Below are positions 24,155-32,078 of a DNA stretch of 42,186 nt, piece by piece. The notes beneath the pieces were generated by a model, which worked only from the letters and a program-made list of their open reading frames with translations, was not told where the DNA came from and searched no databases. Location of the stretch: assembly GCF_900113735.1 (NCBI RefSeq), contig NZ_FOQM01000054.1:1-42186 (forward strand), in the 5' to 3' direction. Each line of letters opens with the position of its first letter. Position 1 is the stretch's first letter. The position numbers were made by a program, and so were the translations under genes. Origin of the DNA: Bradyrhizobium sp. Gha. GTDB taxonomy: Bacteria > Pseudomonadota > Alphaproteobacteria > Rhizobiales > Xanthobacteraceae.

Positions 24155-25471
24155 TCAGACGTACCGATTAACGAGAGATTCCAGATATTCCTGCCGCCCC
24201 GACCGCGGCTGCGGATCGAAGCCGGAAGCGAGCGCACGATCGGCGAGATCGGCGAGCGAGCGCTTGCCTGCCATGATGGCCTGCCCTTCGCTATTCGTCC
24301 ATCCGGCATAGCGGTCGGCGAGCGGCCTCGTCAGCGCCTCGGCGTCGAGCATGTCGGCCGCGGCAATCAGCGCCCGCGCGCAGGCATCCATCGAGCCGAC
24401 ATGGGCGTGGATCAGGTCGTCCGGGTCGATCGATTGACGCCTGATCTTGGCGTCGAAATTGAGACCGCCGGTGGAGAAGCCGCCCGCCTTCAGCATGTCG
24501 TGAAACACCAGCGCCAACTCCGGCACGTTCATCGCGAACTGGTCGGTATCCCAGCCCAGCAGGTCGTCGCCTCTGTTGATGTCGAGCGAGCCGAACACGC
24601 CGAGCGCCTGAGCCAGCGCCACCTCATGCTGGAAGGAATGGCCGGCAAGGATGGCATGGTTCTGCTCGATATTGAGCTTGACGTCGTCAAGCAGGTCATA
24701 ACGCTGCAGGAAACCGTAGCAGGTGGCGACGTCGAAATCATATTGATGCTTGGTCGGCTCCTTCGGCTTGGGCTCGATCAGGAGCGGCCCCTTGAAGCCG
24801 ATCTTGTGCTTGTGCTCGACCACGAGGGAGACGAAACGGCCAAGCTGGTCCAGCTCGCGCTTGAGATCGGTGTTGAGCAGCGTCTCGTAGCCTTCGCGGC
24901 CGCCCCACAGCACATAGTTCTGCCCGCCGAGCCGGTTCGTCAGCTCGAGCGCAGCGCGGACCTGGCCGGCGGCATAGGTGAAGATGTCAGGGTCGGGATT
25001 GGTCGCCGCACCCGCCATGTAGCGACGATGCGTGAACAGGTTCGCGGTGCCCCACAGCAGCCGTACCTTCGCTGACGCCATCTTCTTCTCGAAGACATCG
25101 CCGATCGCATTGAGGTTGGCGACGGATTCGGCAAGGCTCGCGCCTTCAGGCGCGGCATCGACATCATGGAATGTGAAGAAGGGCACGTCGAGCAGGCGGA
25201 ACAGTTCGAAGGCGATGTCGGCCTTGGCGCGCGCCATCGCCATGGCGTCGGAGCCGTGATGCCATGGGCGCAGGAACGTCTCGCCGCCGAAGGGATCGCC
25301 GCCGGGCCAGCAGAACGAATGCCAGTAGCAGACCGCAAAGCGCAGATGATCCTCGAGCCGCTTGCCGTGGACGATTCGGTCCTTGTCGTACCAGCGGAAC
25401 GCCAGCGGGGCCTTGGCGTCCTTGCCGCCGTAGGAGACCGGGTCGGCTGCGCCGAAGAATTTTGGTAACAT
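24155..25471 (-). CDS. xylA: Xylose isomerase
   Basis: The enzyme interconverts D-xylose and D-xylulose with two divalent metal ions. The 438-residue length fits the class II (long) type. Signature regions are YWHSFCWPGGDPFGGETF, the His-containing FHDVDAAPEG, LLWGTANLFTHRRY, VLWGGREGYE, the metal-ligand IEPKPKEPTKHQYD, IEQNHAILAGHSFQHE and GSLDINRGD. The start at 25471 lies 2 nt after the xylB stop; a ribosome-binding site (AAGGAG) is embedded in the end of xylB. Translation is probably coupled. Confidence 0.96.
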   Translation of the reverse strand: MLPKFFGAADPVSYGGKDAKAPLAFRWYDKDRIVHGKRLEDHLRFAVCYWHSFCWPGGDPFGGETFLRPWHHGSDAMAMARAKADIAFELFRLLDVPFFTFHDVDAAPEGASLAESVANLNAIGDVFEKKMASAKVRLLWGTANLFTHRRYMAGAATNPDPDIFTYAAGQVRAALELTNRLGGQNYVLWGGREGYETLLNTDLKRELDQLGRFVSLVVEHKHKIGFKGPLLIEPKPKEPTKHQYDFDVATCYGFLQRYDLLDDVKLNIEQNHAILAGHSFQHEVALAQALGVFGSLDINRGDDLLGWDTDQFAMNVPELALVFHDMLKAGGFSTGGLNFDAKIRRQSIDPDDLIHAHVGSMDACARALIAAADMLDAEALTRPLADRYAGWTNSEGQAIMAGKRSLADLADRALASGFDPQPRSGRQEYLESLVNRYV

Positions 25472-25473
25472 GT

Positions 25474-26931
25474 TCACAGGGACAACTCCTTCAGCGCGGG
25501 ATAGAGCTTGCGCCACTGCTGATAGGCCTCGTCATAGGCCGCAGTGCGCGATGGGCTTGGTGTTGATGTCGCAAGGCGCCGCGGACGCGTGCAGACCTGC
25601 GCGGGATTCTCGCCGGTGGCGGCGAGCCGGCCGAGCCTGGCAGCACCGAGCGCGGCGCCGACCTCGCCTTCCTCGACACGATGGACATCAATACCGAGCA
25701 CGTCGGCGCAGATCTGTGCCCAGAGCGGCGAGCGAGAACCGCCGCCCACGAGATCCACCTCGGTGATCGCCCCGCCCGCAGCACTCAGCGCCGCCAGATT
25801 GTCGCGCGCGGCGAAGGCGACGCCTTCAAGCACGGATTGTACGATCTGGTTGCGGCCGGTCGCGCCGCGCAAGCCGACGAAAGCGCCGCTCGCGGCGGCA
25901 TCGTTGTGCGGCGTGCGCTCGCCGTCGAGATAGGGCAGGAATTTGACCGGGCTCGGACCGTCAACGCGCTCGCCCAGCGGCGCCAGCAGCGTCGCGGCCG
26001 GCACCTCCATCACATCGGCGAGCCAGGCGAGCGAGGCCGCCGCCGACAGCATCACGCCCATCTGGTGCCAGAGCCCGGGCAGCGCATGGCAGAAGGCGTG
26101 CACGGCCGCTTCAGGCGCCGGCGCAAAATTATCGGTGACGCGGAAGATGACGCCGGAGGTGCCGAGCGAGAGGAAGGCATCGCCGGATGCAATCGCGCCA
26201 AGTCCGATCGCGCTCGCGGCATTATCGCCGGCGCCGCCGGCAATCACGACGTTCTTGGCCATGCCCCAGCGCTGCGCGAATTCGCCCGCAAGCACCGCGC
26301 TCACCTCACTGCCCTCGACGAGGCGCGGCATGTGATGCAGGTCGAGCCCGGTGGCGTGAAGCAGCTCCGCCGACCAGGTGCGTCTGCCGACATCGAGCCA
26401 CAGCGTTCCGGCAGCGTCCGACATGTCCTCGACCATCTCACCGGTGAGGCGATAGCGCACATAGGCTTTCGGCAGCAGCACCTTGGTGAGACGCTTGAAG
26501 ACATCGGGCTCGTGCCGTGAGACCCAAAGCAGCTTGGGCGCGGTGAAGCCGGGCATCGCCAGATTGCCGGCGATGGCATGCAGCGACGGGCAGCGGCGCT
26601 CGAGCTCCACGCATTCGGCATGCGAGCGGCCGTCGTTCCAGAGGATCGCGGAGCGCAGCGGGCGTCCATCCGCACCAAGCAGCGTCGCACCATGCATCTG
26701 GCCAGACAGCCCGATGCCGCGCACGCCGGCGACATCACGTGGATGGGTGACAGCGAGATCGTCGATGGCGCCGATCGATGCCTGGACCCAGGCATCCGGA
26801 TCCTGCTCGGACCACAGCGGCGCGGGGTGCGACAGCGCAAGCTCGCGCGCGGCCGTCGCGACAACCGCGCCAACCTCGTTCACGAGCACCGCCTTCACAC
26901 CGGACGTGCCGATATCCAGTCCGAGATACAA
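25474..26931 (-). CDS. xylB: Xylulokinase
   Basis: A FGGY-family kinase that phosphorylates D-xylulose to feed the pentose phosphate pathway. The N-terminal ATPase-fold motif LGLDIGTSGVKAVLV is followed by GIGLSGQMHGATLL, ILWNDGRSHAEC, the second-domain GAGDNAASAIGLGAI and SLGTSGVIF, and GGGSRSPLWAQICADVLG with the family signature. Length (485) is normal. The start codon is TTG at 26931 with GGGAGGA at good spacing. It is 72 nt downstream of the lacI-type gene and 2 nt upstream of xylA. Confidence 0.95.
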   Translation of the reverse strand: MYLGLDIGTSGVKAVLVNEVGAVVATAARELALSHPAPLWSEQDPDAWVQASIGAIDDLAVTHPRDVAGVRGIGLSGQMHGATLLGADGRPLRSAILWNDGRSHAECVELERRCPSLHAIAGNLAMPGFTAPKLLWVSRHEPDVFKRLTKVLLPKAYVRYRLTGEMVEDMSDAAGTLWLDVGRRTWSAELLHATGLDLHHMPRLVEGSEVSAVLAGEFAQRWGMAKNVVIAGGAGDNAASAIGLGAIASGDAFLSLGTSGVIFRVTDNFAPAPEAAVHAFCHALPGLWHQMGVMLSAAASLAWLADVMEVPAATLLAPLGERVDGPSPVKFLPYLDGERTPHNDAAASGAFVGLRGATGRNQIVQSVLEGVAFAARDNLAALSAAGGAITEVDLVGGGSRSPLWAQICADVLGIDVHRVEEGEVGAALGAARLGRLAATGENPAQVCTRPRRLATSTPSPSRTAAYDEAYQQWRKLYPALKELSL

Positions 26932-27003
26932 TTCGTCCTCCCTTGCTGGCCCGCTTGGCGATCTCCGTCGCCTGTCCGCGGACCGTCCTCTTTTTGGCCG
27001 CTA

Positions 27004-28062
27004 CTACGGCAGATTGTCCCGCATCAAGATGTCGATGCGGATATTCTCCTGTTCGCTCAAGATCGGCTCCTGACGCGCCAGCGACAGCAGCACGCGCACG
27101 GCGGCTCGCGCCTCGTGCCCCGGATTCTGCGAGATCGCGACATCCAGCGTGCCCTGCAGCAACAATTTTCGCGTCATCGCCGTGAGATCGTGGGCGATGA
27201 ACACGATCTGCTTCTCGCGGCCGGCCTCGGTCAGGGCCTTGGCCACGCCTTGCGTGCCGGCACCGACATTGTAGAGGCCGACGATATCAGGATGCCTGGC
27301 GAGCAGCCGGGATATCAGCTGCTCGGAGCGGTCGTCCTCGTCGCGCCCTTCGAGCAGAGGCAGGATTTCGAGGTGCGAAAATTCCGACGCCATCACCTGG
27401 TTGAAGCCAAAAATGCGCTCGGCATGGTCGCGCAGGCCCTGCGAGCCCGCGATGATGGCGACCTTGCCCGGAGTTGAGCCACGTCCCGGGCCGACAAGGC
27501 GGCCGATCAGCGCGCCGGCGGTGCGGCCGGCGGCGATGTTGTCGATGCCGACATAATGGTGCCGGCGCGAGGACGGCACGTCCGAGACCAGTGTCACGAC
27601 CTTGGCGCCGCTGTCGACGAGATCGTTGATGGCGGCGCGCACGCTCGGATGGTCGAGCGCGACGACGGCGATGCCGTCATAGTCGCTGCCGGCGAGCTGC
27701 TCCAGCGCGGCCGCCAGCACGGACGGATCGAACACGTCGGTCATGACCATTTCGACGGCAAGGCGGCGCGCGGAAAGCCAGCCCGACATCTCGCCGAGAT
27801 AGGCCTGGATCTGCAGCATGAAGGGGTTGGCCCCGGTCGGCATCACGAAAGCAAAGCGGCGGGCACGGCCGCGGGCCAGCTCGGCGGCCGCAACATGGGG
27901 CTGGAAGGCGTTCCGCTCGATCGTCTCCAGCACGCGCCGCACCGTATCCGGCCGCACGCCGGGCCGTTTGTGCAGGACACGATCAACCGTGGCTAAGCTG
28001 ACACCGGCCTCGCGGGCGATATCCCTCAGCGTCAACGCAGCGGAGGCGGTGTCTTCGGCCAT
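27004..28062 (-). CDS. LacI-family transcriptional regulator
   Basis: A 352-residue regulator. The N-terminal HTH has LTLRDIAREAGVSLATVDRV followed by LHKRPGVRPDTVRRVLETIE and the hinge helix HVAAAELARGRARR. The ligand-binding part is the periplasmic-binding-protein fold (FAFVMPTGANPFMLQIQAYL, GIAVVALDHPSV, VGIDNIAAGRTAGALIGRLV, VGLYNVGAGTQGV). It heads the sugar operon, so it is probably the local regulator of xylose or pentose uptake, with the sugar or a phosphate derivative as effector. A good palindromic operator candidate lies 24 nt before its ATG, suggesting autoregulation together with the whole operon. Confidence 0.92.
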   Translation of the reverse strand: MAEDTASAALTLRDIAREAGVSLATVDRVLHKRPGVRPDTVRRVLETIERNAFQPHVAAAELARGRARRFAFVMPTGANPFMLQIQAYLGEMSGWLSARRLAVEMVMTDVFDPSVLAAALEQLAGSDYDGIAVVALDHPSVRAAINDLVDSGAKVVTLVSDVPSSRRHHYVGIDNIAAGRTAGALIGRLVGPGRGSTPGKVAIIAGSQGLRDHAERIFGFNQVMASEFSHLEILPLLEGRDEDDRSEQLISRLLARHPDIVGLYNVGAGTQGVAKALTEAGREKQIVFIAHDLTAMTRKLLLQGTLDVAISQNPGHEARAAVRVLLSLARQEPILSEQENIRIDILMRDNLP

Positions 28063-28086
28063 GGCTGAAGGCTAGCAGAGGTGTTT

Positions 28087-28102
28087 TGAGGTGCGCAACT
28101 CA
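28087..28102. promoter_or_regulatory. Candidate LacI-type operator of the sugar operon
   Basis: The sequence TGAGGTGCGCAACTCA is palindromic at 14 of 16 positions, with a central TGCGCA. Spacing and size fit LacI-family operators. It lies just upstream of the first gene of the operon (lacI homologue ATG at 28062). No other copy of the full motif was noticed in the operon. Confidence 0.5.
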
Positions 28103-28151
28103 TTTTGAGGGACAAGACCGGAATTTCGATTCCCGGTTGCGCGGGCCTCAG

Positions 28152-28622
28152 CTACCGGCGCGCCAGATCAAGTGTCAGGTACAGGCTGTTGGGGTCTTCG
28201 ACATAGGCCGCGAACGGATCGCACGGCACGAAACCGTGGGCTTGGTAGAGCGCGTGCGCCGGCTTGAAATAGTCCCACGAGCCGGTCTCGAGGCTCAGCC
28301 GCTTGAAGCCACGCTTGCGCGCCTCGGCGATGATGTGGCGGAGCATGAGGCCACCAAAGCCGCGCCGGCGCGTGGTCTGGAGCGTGTGCATGGACTTCAC
28401 CTCGCCGTGGTCCATCGAGAGCGTCTTCAGCGCGCCGGTCGCGACCAGGGCCTCGCCATCCCAGCCGGTCCAGAACGCGATGTCACTGGCGCGAAGGTCT
28501 GCGAGATCGAGCGCATGCGCGCTGCCGGGAGCGGTCTGGGCCCGCGCGGCCGCAACGTGATGCTCGAGCAGCGCGACGACGCGCGGATCGAAGGTGTCGC
28601 CGGTGCGGATCTGCATCGTCAT
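28152..28622 (-). CDS. GNAT-family N-acetyltransferase
   Basis: A 156-residue acetyltransferase of the GNAT fold. The core shows strands DIAFWTGWDGEALVATGALK, the acetyl-CoA site around RRRGFGGLMLRHIIAEAR, then FKRLSLETGSWDYFKPAHAL and YQAHGFVPCDPF, all typical. The acceptor is unknown. The ATG at 28622 follows the XRE-cupin stop by 4 nt, so the two genes form an operon; ATG at 28616 is an alternative. XRE-cupin regulators are often found next to genes for amine or amino-acid modifying enzymes, which would fit. Confidence 0.85.
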   Translation of the reverse strand: MTMQIRTGDTFDPRVVALLEHHVAAARAQTAPGSAHALDLADLRASDIAFWTGWDGEALVATGALKTLSMDHGEVKSMHTLQTTRRRGFGGLMLRHIIAEARKRGFKRLSLETGSWDYFKPAHALYQAHGFVPCDPFAAYVEDPNSLYLTLDLARR

Positions 28623-28626
28623 GACA

Positions 28627-29208
28627 TCATATTTTCCCGTAGGAGGTGCCGCGCCTGGTGATGACGACGTAGCGGGCATCCTGTTTGGTTTCGTTCTCGA
28701 AAATCACCGCGCGCATGACGTCGAAGTCGAGACAGTCGCCGTCGCGCAGGCGCACCGTCTTGGCGTCGATATGCACGCAGACCGCGCCCTCCAGCATCAA
28801 GAGCTGCTGGGTGAAGGCGTTGCGGCCCCAGGGGCTGTAGGGCACCCGCGCACCGGCAGGCAAATCGACGACGATGATCTCGATGCCGCTCGCCGCATCG
28901 ACCGGGGAGGCGTGGCGGCGCCGGTAGCCGCTTTCAGGATCGCGCCATTGCGGCTGGTCGGCGAGCCGCGTCAGCCGCTCCGGCGGCTTCTCGGACAGCG
29001 CCACGACATCGCTGAGCGAGACATCGAGCGCCGAACAGAGCTTGTTGAGCAGCGCCGCGGTGGCGCTGCTCTGCGCCCGCTCGACGCGACCGATCATGGC
29101 CCGGCTGACACCGGAGCGGCTGGCGAGCTCGTTCAAGGTCATGCCGGCCTGGGTTCTCAAAGTCTTCAAACGGCGACCGATCGCGCGATCGAGTTTTTGC
29201 TGGTCCAT
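28627..29208 (-). CDS. XRE-family regulator with cupin domain
   Basis: A 193-residue regulator with an N-terminal HTH (about residues 8-65: IGRRLKTLRTQAGMTLNELA, SRSGVSRAMIGRVERAQSSA) and a C-terminal cupin barrel (about 110-190) with GARVPYSPWGRNAFTQQLLM and VRLRDGDCLDFDV. Such proteins usually sense a small organic ligand. The ATG at 29208 is chosen; the frame is open further upstream but has poor coding character. It is the first gene of a pair with the GNAT gene. Confidence 0.88.
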   Translation of the reverse strand: MDQQKLDRAIGRRLKTLRTQAGMTLNELASRSGVSRAMIGRVERAQSSATAALLNKLCSALDVSLSDVVALSEKPPERLTRLADQPQWRDPESGYRRRHASPVDAASGIEIIVVDLPAGARVPYSPWGRNAFTQQLLMLEGAVCVHIDAKTVRLRDGDCLDFDVMRAVIFENETKQDARYVVITRRGTSYGKI

Positions 29209-29380
29209 GGTCTTCCGATCCGAACAACGCCCGGCACATGGACCGCATCCGCCGGCCCGGAAGAGCTTAGGCCGGAGGAACGGTGCGTGCCCGGAGCGAA
29301 GGGCTAATATATTGGAATGTTGGCGCGGCCGTGAGCGGCCGGCAGCTGAGTCGAATGCAAATGGCATCGGGGAGGAAGTC

Positions 29381-29454
29381 TGGAGCGGGCGAAGGGAATC
29401 GAACCCTCGTATGCAGCTTGGGAAGCTGCCGTTCTACCATTGAACTACGCCCGC
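29381..29454 (-). tRNA. tRNA-Gly (anticodon CCC)
   Basis: A complete cloverleaf is visible on the minus strand. The acceptor stem is GCGGGCG (from 29454) with CGCCCGC, the D-arm is GTTC/GAAC, the anticodon stem is GCAGC/GCTGC with loop TTCCCAA (anticodon CCC, complement of 29420-29422), and the T-loop is TTCGATT. The discriminator is T, and CCA is encoded at 29383-29381. It reads GGG codons. Confidence 0.95.
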
Positions 29455-29773
29455 TTACGCGCGTGTCCTGCGCCCATCCTGATTACCCGAGACGGTGTCC
29501 GTCGCCAAGCGGTTTGGCGTGCCGGGGCGCGACAGTTGTTAACGTCCTGGTAAGATGCCGGGGGCGCCCGATTGTGGCGGTGTTATGATCGCGGCCGGGA
29601 GTGAGGAACGTGCAATAGGTGGGGCGTGCTTGCGCAATGTTTGACACGGCCATGGGCCGTTGCGGCATCCTCTGGGGCAATTCCGGCGTGGTGCCCGTCC
29701 GATCGAAAGCAAGAGGCTATTGGAGGTTCTGCCGCCGGTTGCCCTGCCGCGTTCGCCCTCCTAGATACCTTGG
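29455..29773. other. Gap without a protein gene between tRNA-Gly and the AraC-type gene
   Basis: No coding sequence is supported in these 319 nt. The likely tRNA promoter is at 29480-29508. The rest should hold the AraC-type gene promoter; a TTGACA at 29641 beside an ACGGCC/GGCCGT palindrome (29646-29660) has only a poor -10 partner. Confidence 0.5.
29480..29508 (-). promoter_or_regulatory. Probable promoter of tRNA-Gly
   Basis: On the minus strand TTGGCG (29508-29503) is followed after 17 nt by TAATCA (29485-29480). This places the start of transcription about 15-20 nt before the tRNA. The -10 box is only a partial match to TATAAT. Confidence 0.4.
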
Positions 29774-30613
29774 ATGGATGCGACCACGCTGCTGACGTCA
29801 CGGACGATGACGGTCTCCGAGTTTCGCTGCGACGCGGGACCGGGCGACATGCCGTTTGCGGAATGCCGCGACGGTCATTCCATCGCTTACGTCCGCTCTG
29901 GAAGCTTTGGCTGCCATTGCCGGGCCGGCTTCTTTGAGCTGGTGGCAGGCTCGTTGCTGGTCGGCGCGCCCGGCGACGAATACACCTGCACGCACGAGCA
30001 TGTCTGTGGCGACGTCTGCCTCTCCTTCTTCTTCAGCGCGGACCTGGTCGACGCGCTCGGCGGACGACGCGAGACCTGGCAGGTCGGCGCGACGCCGCCG
30101 CTGCCCGAGCTGATGGTGCTGGGCGAGCTCGCCCAGACGGCGGCAGATGGCAACAGCGACTTGGGGCTCGACGAGGTCGGCCAGATCCTCGCCGGCCGCT
30201 TTGTCGATGTCGTCTCGGACAAGCCGCGCAAACGAGTGGCGCCGACGGCGCGCGATCGCCGCCGCGCCGTCGAGGCCGCGCTGTGGATCGATGACAATTC
30301 GCACGCGGAGATCGATCTCGAACAAGCCGCGCGTCTGACGAATCTGAGTCCGTTCCATTTCCTGCGGCTGTTTTCCAACGTGCTCGGCGTCACCCCGCAT
30401 CAATATCTGGTGCGCTCGCGGCTGCGGCATGCGGCGCGCCTGCTCAGTGACGACGATCTCGCGGTCACCGACATCGCCTATGACGTCGGCTTCGGCGACC
30501 TCTCCAACTTCGTCCGCACCTTCCACCGCGCCGCCGGCCTGTCGCCGACCAGGTTTCGGCAGGCTGCGAGAGGCGAGCGCAAGATTCTCCAAGAGCGGTT
30601 CGCGCTCAACTGA
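29774..30613 (+). CDS. AraC-family transcriptional regulator
   Basis: A 279-residue regulator. The N-terminal cupin-like domain (about 10-120) has FFELVAGSLLVGAPGDEYTC. It is unusually rich in Cys and His in FGCHCRAG and YTCTHEHVCGDVC, so it could bind a metal. The C-terminal double HTH (about 175-270) shows ARLTNLSPFHFLRLFSNVLG, TPHQYLVRSRLRHAARLL, DIAYDVGFGDLSNFVRTFHR and AAGLSPTRFR. It lies 52 nt upstream of a VOC-family gene on the same strand, a common pairing, so it probably regulates that gene. Confidence 0.9.
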   Translation: MDATTLLTSRTMTVSEFRCDAGPGDMPFAECRDGHSIAYVRSGSFGCHCRAGFFELVAGSLLVGAPGDEYTCTHEHVCGDVCLSFFFSADLVDALGGRRETWQVGATPPLPELMVLGELAQTAADGNSDLGLDEVGQILAGRFVDVVSDKPRKRVAPTARDRRRAVEAALWIDDNSHAEIDLEQAARLTNLSPFHFLRLFSNVLGVTPHQYLVRSRLRHAARLLSDDDLAVTDIAYDVGFGDLSNFVRTFHRAAGLSPTRFRQAARGERKILQERFALN

Positions 30614-30667
30614 CTAGGGTCGCCTCCATCGCGCGTCACTGAGCGCGCTTTGCAAATGGAGATGACC

Positions 30668-31027
30668 ATGTATGACCATATCGGACTGCGCGTTGCCGAC
30701 CTCGACGCCGCCACGCGTTTCTACACGGCGGTGCTGGCGCCGCTCGGCTACGTGCTGTGCTCGAGCGGCGACGGCTATGCCGGCTTCGGGCCGAACGGCG
30801 AGCCGGCGCTCTGGCTGCATCTGAACAAGGGACGCAAGGCCGACGGCGCGCATATCGCGTTTCGCGCCGGGGATCAGGACGCCGTGAAGGCGTTTCACCG
30901 CGAGGGGCTGAAGAACGGGGGCCATGACAATGGTGGCGCCGGGCCGCGCAAGGATTACAGCCCGACCTATTATGCGGCGTTCTTGATCGATCCTGACGGC
31001 AATAATGTCGAGGCGGTTTGTACGTGA
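30668..31027 (+). CDS. VOC-family (glyoxalase/bleomycin-resistance fold) protein
   Basis: A 119-residue single-domain protein with the paired beta-alpha-beta-beta-beta fold. It opens YDHIGLRVADLDAATRFYTA, continues VLAPLGYVLC and FGPNGEPALWLH, then AHIAFRAGDQDAVKAFHREG and ends with the metal-ligand segment DPDGNNVEAV. The His near the start and the Glu near the end are the expected metal ligands. The ATG at 30668 follows GGAG with 7 nt; the open frame starts earlier (TTG 30650). Function (dioxygenase, lyase or resistance) cannot be decided. Confidence 0.85.
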   Translation: MYDHIGLRVADLDAATRFYTAVLAPLGYVLCSSGDGYAGFGPNGEPALWLHLNKGRKADGAHIAFRAGDQDAVKAFHREGLKNGGHDNGGAGPRKDYSPTYYAAFLIDPDGNNVEAVCT

Positions 31028-31033
31028 GCTGGC

Positions 31034-31150
31034 CACGAACTCCGTCATTGCGAGGAGCCCTTGCGACGAAGCAAATCCAGACTGTTTCAACGGAGACATG
31101 TCTGGATTGCCTCGCTGCGCTCGCAATGACGGAGGACTTGGCGACCACCT
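31034..31150. repeat. Palindromic repeat after the VOC gene
   Basis: GTCATTGCGAGGAGC (from about 31043) and GCTCGCAATGAC (to about 31132) are reverse complements, and inside them GCAAATCCAGAC pairs with GTCTGGATTGC. This is a common layout of dispersed repeats in Bradyrhizobium. It fills most of the 144-nt gap before the SRPBCC gene. Confidence 0.75.
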
Positions 31151-31171
31151 GCCGAAATCAAGGACACTTTC

Positions 31172-31564
31172 ATGGCCTCCATCCACAACGACGTCTCCCT
31201 CCCCGCCCCGGCCCGCGACGTCTGGGACGCGGTGCGCGATTTCGGCGCGCTGCCTCGGCGGCTGGTGCCGGGGTTCGTTACCGCATGCCAGCTCGACGGC
31301 GACGCGCGCATCGTCACCTTTGCCAATGGTTCGGTCGCGCGCGAAGTGCTGGTCGATTGCGACGATATCAGGCAGCGATTGGTCTACGCGATCAACAACG
31401 AGCGGCTGAAGCATTACAGCGCTGCGGTGCAGGTGATCGCCGACGGCGAGACGAAATGCCGCCTGGTCTGGATCATCGACATGCTGCCGAACGAGCTTGC
31501 ACCTTATGTGCAGGAGCAGACCAAGGCCGCCGTGATCGCCATGCAAAAGGCTTTCCCGGCGTGA
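31172..31564 (+). CDS. SRPBCC-family (START-like) protein
   Basis: A 130-residue protein of the polyketide-cyclase/START-like fold that forms a hydrophobic ligand cavity. Typical are IHNDVSLPAPARDVWDAVRD, the turn DFGALPRRLVPGFV, RIVTFANGSVAREVLVD, a strand HYSAAVQVIADGETKCRLVW and the long C-terminal helix LAPYVQEQTKAAVIAMQKAF. AAGGA lies 9 nt upstream of the ATG. The ligand is unknown. It stands in a rightward group behind the VOC gene and a palindromic repeat. Confidence 0.85.
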   Translation: MASIHNDVSLPAPARDVWDAVRDFGALPRRLVPGFVTACQLDGDARIVTFANGSVAREVLVDCDDIRQRLVYAINNERLKHYSAAVQVIADGETKCRLVWIIDMLPNELAPYVQEQTKAAVIAMQKAFPA

Positions 31565-31664
31565 TCTTTCTCACAGAGCCCGCCCCTTATTCGCCGTAAC
31601 CATGGCCGCGTGCGTCCTGACGGCCTCGCTCTCCCGGCGACGCCACGCACGCGAGGAGCATGCC

Positions 31665-32078
31665 ATGAGAGGTGCGGACAAGTTGATCTGCCAGGCAGCT
31701 GCCGTGCTGCTGTTGTTTTCGATTTCGAGCGCGCCGGCGAACGCGCAATTTTCAGGCCTCGGAGGTGCCGGAGGCGAGGACATGATGACCCAGATGGCGC
31801 CGATGCTGGAGATGATGAAGGCGAAGATGGGCAAGCGCCGCTTCGCCATGCTGATGCAGACCATGGGGCCGATGATGAGCCGCATGATGGAGAACGGCGG
31901 CGGCGGGTTCGGCGGCATGATGGGCGGTGGCTCCATCCCGATGGGCATGGGCGGCGGCGATATCATGGGCATGCTCGGCGGCGCCGGCGGCGGCGACATG
32001 ATGGCGATGATCCCGCAGATCATGCGGCTCGCCAACGTCGGCGGCGGTGGCGGCCATCGCCGCCACAGGCATCGCTAG
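31665..32078 (+). CDS. Secreted Met/Gly-rich protein with His-Arg tail
   Basis: A 137-residue protein starting at ATG 31665 (GAGGAG upstream). A signal peptide covers residues 1-27 (LLLFSISSAPANA). The mature part contains about 24 methionines in roughly 105 residues, often in pairs (DMMTQMAPMLEMM, GPMMSRMME, GGMMGGG), two Gly-rich stretches and a C-terminal HRRHRHR. Such composition could bind copper(I) or silver through Met and His, but no known domain was seen. I do not recognise a family. The stop codon TAG shares the CTAG with the stop codon of the convergent MATE gene. Confidence 0.65.
   Translation: MRGADKLICQAAAVLLLFSISSAPANAQFSGLGGAGGEDMMTQMAPMLEMMKAKMGKRRFAMLMQTMGPMMSRMMENGGGGFGGMMGGGSIPMGMGGGDIMGMLGGAGGGDMMAMIPQIMRLANVGGGGGHRRHRHR

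Noticed and set aside
29641..29669. TTGACA as promoter of the AraC-type gene
   Set aside because: At 17 nt the -10 candidate is GCATCC-like and does not resemble TATAAT; kept only as a remark in the gap entry.
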